This document shows positions 61,372 through 64,000 of a DNA stretch of 64,000 nt, piece after piece. The notes under the pieces were generated by a model. The model saw only the letters and a program-made list of their open reading frames with translations, had not been told where the DNA came from and did no database searches. How positions within the stretch are numbered: position 1 is the first letter of the stretch; every line of letters starts with the position of its first letter. The position numbers and the translations under genes are program-made. This DNA is from Mangrovimicrobium sp033283385. GTDB lineage: Bacteria > Pseudomonadota > Gammaproteobacteria > Pseudomonadales > Halieaceae. Location of the stretch: NCBI GenBank assembly GCA_033283385.1, contig JAWMQQ010000001.1, forward strand, positions 1,984,001 to 2,048,000. Reading direction: 5' to 3'.

Positions 61372-62073
61372 TCAGCCGGCCAGGCCGAGCTCTTCGTGGA
61401 CCCGTTGCAGCGCCGCCAGCGGGTCCGCGGCGCCGGTGATGGAGCGGCCAATGACCAGGTAGTCGGAGCCCGCAGCCATCGCGTCCGCCGGTGTCAGCAC
61501 CCGGCGCTGGTCGCCGGCTGCGTCGCCGGCGAGGCGGATTCCCGGCGTCACCAGCTCAAATCCCGCCCCGCGCTCGCCGCGCAGCCGCGGCGCTTCCTGG
61601 GCAGAGCAGACCACTCCGTGCAGCCCGCAGTCGGCAGCCAGTGCCGCCAGCCGGCTGACGCGCTCGACGATCGGCTCCTCGCAGCCGGTTTCGCGCAGGT
61701 CGTCCTCGGTCATGCTGGTGAGCACCGTGACCGCGATCAGCCGCGTCCCGTTGCGACTTGCGGCGGCTGCCTCGGAGGCGGCTTCCATCATGCGCCGTCC
61801 GCCCGCGGCGTGTACGTTGACCATCCACACCCCCAGCGCAGCGGCGGCGCGCACGGCCCCCGCCGTCGTGTTGGGAATGTCGTGGAATTTCAGGTCCAGG
61901 AATACCTCGAAGCCGCGGCCCTGCAACGTCTCCACCAGCACCGGACCGGCGGCGGTGAACAACTCCTTGCCGACCTTCAGGCGGCACAGCTGCGGATTCA
62001 GCCGATCCGCCAGCTCCAGCGCGGGCGCGGCTGCGGGGTAGTCGAGGGCGACGATGACGGGGGTGTCGGGCAT
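61372..62073 (-). CDS. pyrF: orotidine 5'-phosphate decarboxylase
   Basis: The 233-residue enzyme makes UMP from OMP, the last step of de novo pyrimidine synthesis. The start PVIVALDYPA and the catalytic Asp-Lys-Asp set D60/K62/D65 in LDLKFHDIPNT are clear. VTPGIRL and SDYLVIGRSIT near the C-terminus bind phosphate. The ATG at 62073 gives the family length; an open frame extending to 62838 lies inside lapB and is spurious. It follows lapB by 29 nt. Confidence 0.97.
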   Translation of the reverse strand: MPDTPVIVALDYPAAAPALELADRLNPQLCRLKVGKELFTAAGPVLVETLQGRGFEVFLDLKFHDIPNTTAGAVRAAAALGVWMVNVHAAGGRRMMEAASEAAAASRNGTRLIAVTVLTSMTEDDLRETGCEEPIVERVSRLAALAADCGLHGVVCSAQEAPRLRGERGAGFELVTPGIRLAGDAAGDQRRVLTPADAMAAGSDYLVIGRSITGAADPLAALQRVHEELGLAG

Positions 62074-62102
62074 TGCAGGGTCTCCAGCCAGGGCGCCGCG
62101 TA

Positions 62103-63305
62103 TTATTCCATACTCGTGCCGCGAATGTTCCGCAATGTTCCCCAGTAGCGGCAGCCCGGGCACAGCCAGTGCAGGTGCCGCCCGGCAAAGCCGCAGTGTT
62201 CGCAACGGTAGGTGGGGCGCTGCTGCAGCAGGCGATTGACCACCGACTGCAGCAGTTCCAGCCCGGACTTCTGCTCGCCGCTGGCGCCGCGCGCGTGCAA
62301 CAGCAGGAGTTTTTCCACCCCGCGCAGGGAGGGCAGGCTCTCCAGCTGCCGCGACAGGAAAGCGGCGGCCGCGGCATTGCCCTCCTCCTCGCGCAGCGCT
62401 TCCGCCACCGCCAGCACCAGCGGCGGCGACGGGGATTCCCGCAAGCAGTCCCGCAGGTAGCTGCGCAGTGCACCCTCCTCCCCCAGCTGTCGGTGGCACT
62501 CGCGCAGGGTCGGCACGGTCTCGTAGATAAAATCGGCGTCCTGCGTGCGCACGCGGCGCAGGGTATCGATCGCCTGCCGGTAGCGCCCTGCCTCGCACTC
62601 CACCTCCCCCAGCGCGAGCGAAGCCCGCACACACTGAGGGTCCCGCCGCAGCGCCTTGTGCAGCAGGCGCCTCGCCCCGTCGAGGTCGCCGGCATCGCGG
62701 CGCTCTCCGGCGAGTTCGCAGTGGTAGTGGGCCAGCACCACGGGAATGGCCTGGCCGGTGTCGTCGGCCGCTGTATTGCCCCGGGCCAGGCGGCGCCGCG
62801 GCAGCAGTTCCCGCGCCACCTCGGCCGCCCGCGTCCACTCCCGTTCGCTCTGGTAGATCTCCAGCAGGTGGCGGCGGGCCACCGGACGCAGCGCCGGCGA
62901 TTCGGCGATCAGGTCCAGCAGCAGCCGCTCGGCGCGATCCAGCAGGCCGGCAGAAACGTAATCGCAGGCGAGTTCGAGGTGGGCGCGATGCACCTGGTCT
63001 TCCGGCAGGCTGGGCCGGGCCAGCAGGTTCTGGTGGATGCGGATGGCCCGCTCTACTTCACCGCGCTGGCGCAACAACCTGCCCAGGGCGATATGGGTTT
63101 CCAGCGTTTCGCTGTTGACCTCCATGCTGTCGATGAAGGCGTCGACGGCGCCATCGCGGCGGCCGTCGAGCAGGTAGTTGAAGTTGCGGTAGTACTCGCC
63201 CGGGATATCCGGCGCGCTGTCAGCGCGCCTGCGTTGGTAGCGCCCCAGGCACCAGCCTATGGCGATGGCGGCGAGGAATAGGGCGAATACCAGGTAGTCA
63301 TTCAC
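62103..63305 (-). CDS. lapB: lipopolysaccharide assembly protein B
   Basis: The protein (400 residues from the GTG at 63305) has an N-terminal membrane anchor (DYLVFALFLAAIAIGWCLG), the conserved DAFIDSMEVNSETLETHIALG, a TPR array and a C-terminal rubredoxin-like zinc/iron site, CEHCGFAG...LCPGC. In E. coli LapB (YciM) steers LpxC to FtsH and links LPS synthesis to export. The GTG start overlaps lapA by 8 nt; an upstream frame to 63359 lies within lapA. Confidence 0.95.
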   Translation of the reverse strand: MNDYLVFALFLAAIAIGWCLGRYQRRRADSAPDIPGEYYRNFNYLLDGRRDGAVDAFIDSMEVNSETLETHIALGRLLRQRGEVERAIRIHQNLLARPSLPEDQVHRAHLELACDYVSAGLLDRAERLLLDLIAESPALRPVARRHLLEIYQSEREWTRAAEVARELLPRRRLARGNTAADDTGQAIPVVLAHYHCELAGERRDAGDLDGARRLLHKALRRDPQCVRASLALGEVECEAGRYRQAIDTLRRVRTQDADFIYETVPTLRECHRQLGEEGALRSYLRDCLRESPSPPLVLAVAEALREEEGNAAAAAFLSRQLESLPSLRGVEKLLLLHARGASGEQKSGLELLQSVVNRLLQQRPTYRCEHCGFAGRHLHWLCPGCRYWGTLRNIRGTSME

Positions 63306-63603
63306 CGCTTTGCAGGCTGGCGCCGCGCAGTTTGTCCGCTTCGGCCTGGGCGCGGGCAAGCTGCCGGCGGGCGGCGCCCAGCGAGGCGCGCTGGCGCAGC
63401 ATGATGGCGCTGGACATCACCAGCCCGAGGACCCCGCCCAGGGCGAAGGCGAGCAGTATCCACAGCGCGAGGCTGTGTGGGTCGAAGCGGTAGACCAGCA
63501 GGTCCAGCGGCACCAGGGTTTCATTCTGGACGGCGAACAGCACGCCCACGGCGACCATGGCGAGGACCAGGGCGGCGTAGAGAAGTTTGCGCAGCAGCTT
63601 CAT
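63298..63603 (-). CDS. lapA: lipopolysaccharide assembly protein A (LapA domain)
   Basis: This 101-residue inner-membrane protein has two helices (about 7-24 and 44-68) and the LapA signature NETLVPLDLLVYRFD. A coiled-coil tail (RASLGAARRQLARAQAEADKL) extends into the cytoplasm. It is paired with lapB (8-nt overlap) as in E. coli, where the two act in LPS homeostasis. Confidence 0.93.
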   Translation of the reverse strand: MKLLRKLLYAALVLAMVAVGVLFAVQNETLVPLDLLVYRFDPHSLALWILLAFALGGVLGLVMSSAIMLRQRASLGAARRQLARAQAEADKLRGASLQSGE

Positions 63604-63676
63604 GTGGTTGTCCGGATGCGGGAATTAAAAAGCGGCATGACCATCCGATCATACCGCCTGTGCGGGCCGGGGCAAG

Positions 63677-63973
63677 TCACAGCCCCATTTGCAGGCCCAG
63701 GTTGACGCGCTCGCGCAATTCCTTGCCCGGCTTGAAGTGGGGCACGAACTTGCCGCTGAGCTGCACCGCGTCGCCGGTCTTCGGGTTGCGGCCGCGGCGG
63801 GGCTCCCGGTAGTGCAGGGAGAAGCTGCCGAAGCCGCGAATCTCGATGCGCTCGCCGTCGGCGAGGGATTGCGACATGTGCTCCAGGATAGTCTTTACCG
63901 CCAGTTCCACATCCTTGGCGGACAGCTGGGACTGCTTGGCTGCGATTGTCTCGATCAGTTCACTTTTGGTCAT
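63677..63973 (-). CDS. ihfB: integration host factor beta subunit
   Basis: This 98-residue protein is the IHF beta chain. It starts MTKSELIETIAAKQSQLSAKD and has the DNA-arm region GRNPKTGDAVQLSGKFVPHFKPGKELRERV. Together with ihfA at 4.4-4.7 kb it forms the DNA-bending heterodimer. The order ihfB-lapA-lapB-pyrF is conserved in gammaproteobacteria; rpsA would be expected just beyond the window end. Confidence 0.97.
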   Translation of the reverse strand: MTKSELIETIAAKQSQLSAKDVELAVKTILEHMSQSLADGERIEIRGFGSFSLHYREPRRGRNPKTGDAVQLSGKFVPHFKPGKELRERVNLGLQMGL

Positions 63974-64000
63974 CGTGGCCGGCCGGTTATTTTTTACTCG

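Noticed and set aside
61246..62148. Open frame antisense to pyrF
   Set aside because: pyrF on the minus strand has all catalytic residues; this frame is its shadow.
62074..62838. Upstream extension of pyrF
   Set aside because: It lies in another frame of lapB, is Ala/Gly/Arg-rich and unlike any PyrF N-terminus.

Overview
The window is GC-rich chromosomal DNA from a gammaproteobacterium. Several blocks have the gene order seen in Pseudomonas and related marine groups: thrS-infC-rpmI-rplT, then pheS-pheT-ihfA-MerR-tRNA-Pro, and ihfB-lapA-lapB-pyrF leading into genes like wbpV/wbpL/wbpM. I infer a free-living, probably aquatic member of the Cellvibrionales/Halieaceae-Pseudomonadales area. The evidence is the two light-related flavoproteins, the sulfated-glycan genes, the copper efflux system and the aromatic-type aldehyde dehydrogenase. 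No species is claimed. There is no phage, insertion sequence with a transposase, or CRISPR array.

Layout. 0-3.7 kb: FkbM-type methyltransferase, a small membrane protein, an N-methyl amino acid oxidase and a putative outer-membrane channel. 3.9-11.5 kb (minus strand): the translation block thrS, infC (start codon apparently ATC), rpmI, rplT, a terminator, pheS, pheT, ihfA, a MerR-type regulator and tRNA-Pro. 11.8-16.3 kb: a secreted formylglycine-type sulfatase, a small secreted protein, uvrB and tRNA-Asn with a clear promoter and terminator. 16.5-22.3 kb: a DUF2846 lipoprotein, a hotdog thioesterase, and a molybdopterin enzyme divergent from a carbamate kinase/cyclic-2,3-diphosphoglycerate-synthetase-like pair. 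22.4-27.1 kb: a light cluster with folE, cryptochrome DASH, two small membrane proteins and an iron-sulfur photolyase. 27.6-29.1 kb: a coniferyl-type aldehyde dehydrogenase beside a decayed gene tail. 29.1-37.8 kb: one copper-efflux operon (CopL-like protein, CusC, CusB, CusA, CopA).

37.9-48.7 kb is the most unusual part. It is a tightly overlapping minus-strand operon that starts with a sulfotransferase-glycosyltransferase fusion. Two more sulfotransferases, two GT4 glycosyltransferases, a GT2 enzyme, a DUF2304 protein, a large polytopic GT-C-like protein and the ribosome-rescue factor ArfB follow. It reads as a sulfated glycan assembly pathway. 49-56.7 kb: an LLM-class oxidoreductase, a 1092-residue membrane protein of unknown function, a CSS-motif EAL phosphodiesterase, an iron-type alcohol dehydrogenase and a DUF6524 protein. 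56.7-64 kb: the O-antigen-type initiation genes (WbpM-, WbpL- and WbpV-like), a ComEA-like protein, pyrF, lapB, lapA and ihfB.

Small repeats recur. REP-like palindromes with arms starting GTAGGAGC lie in four gaps between minus-strand genes, including directly before pheS. Two pieces share the motif GGGGACGGAGGAGTTATT. Two genes of the O-antigen-type block begin with in-frame tandem repeats of 15 and 18 nt.
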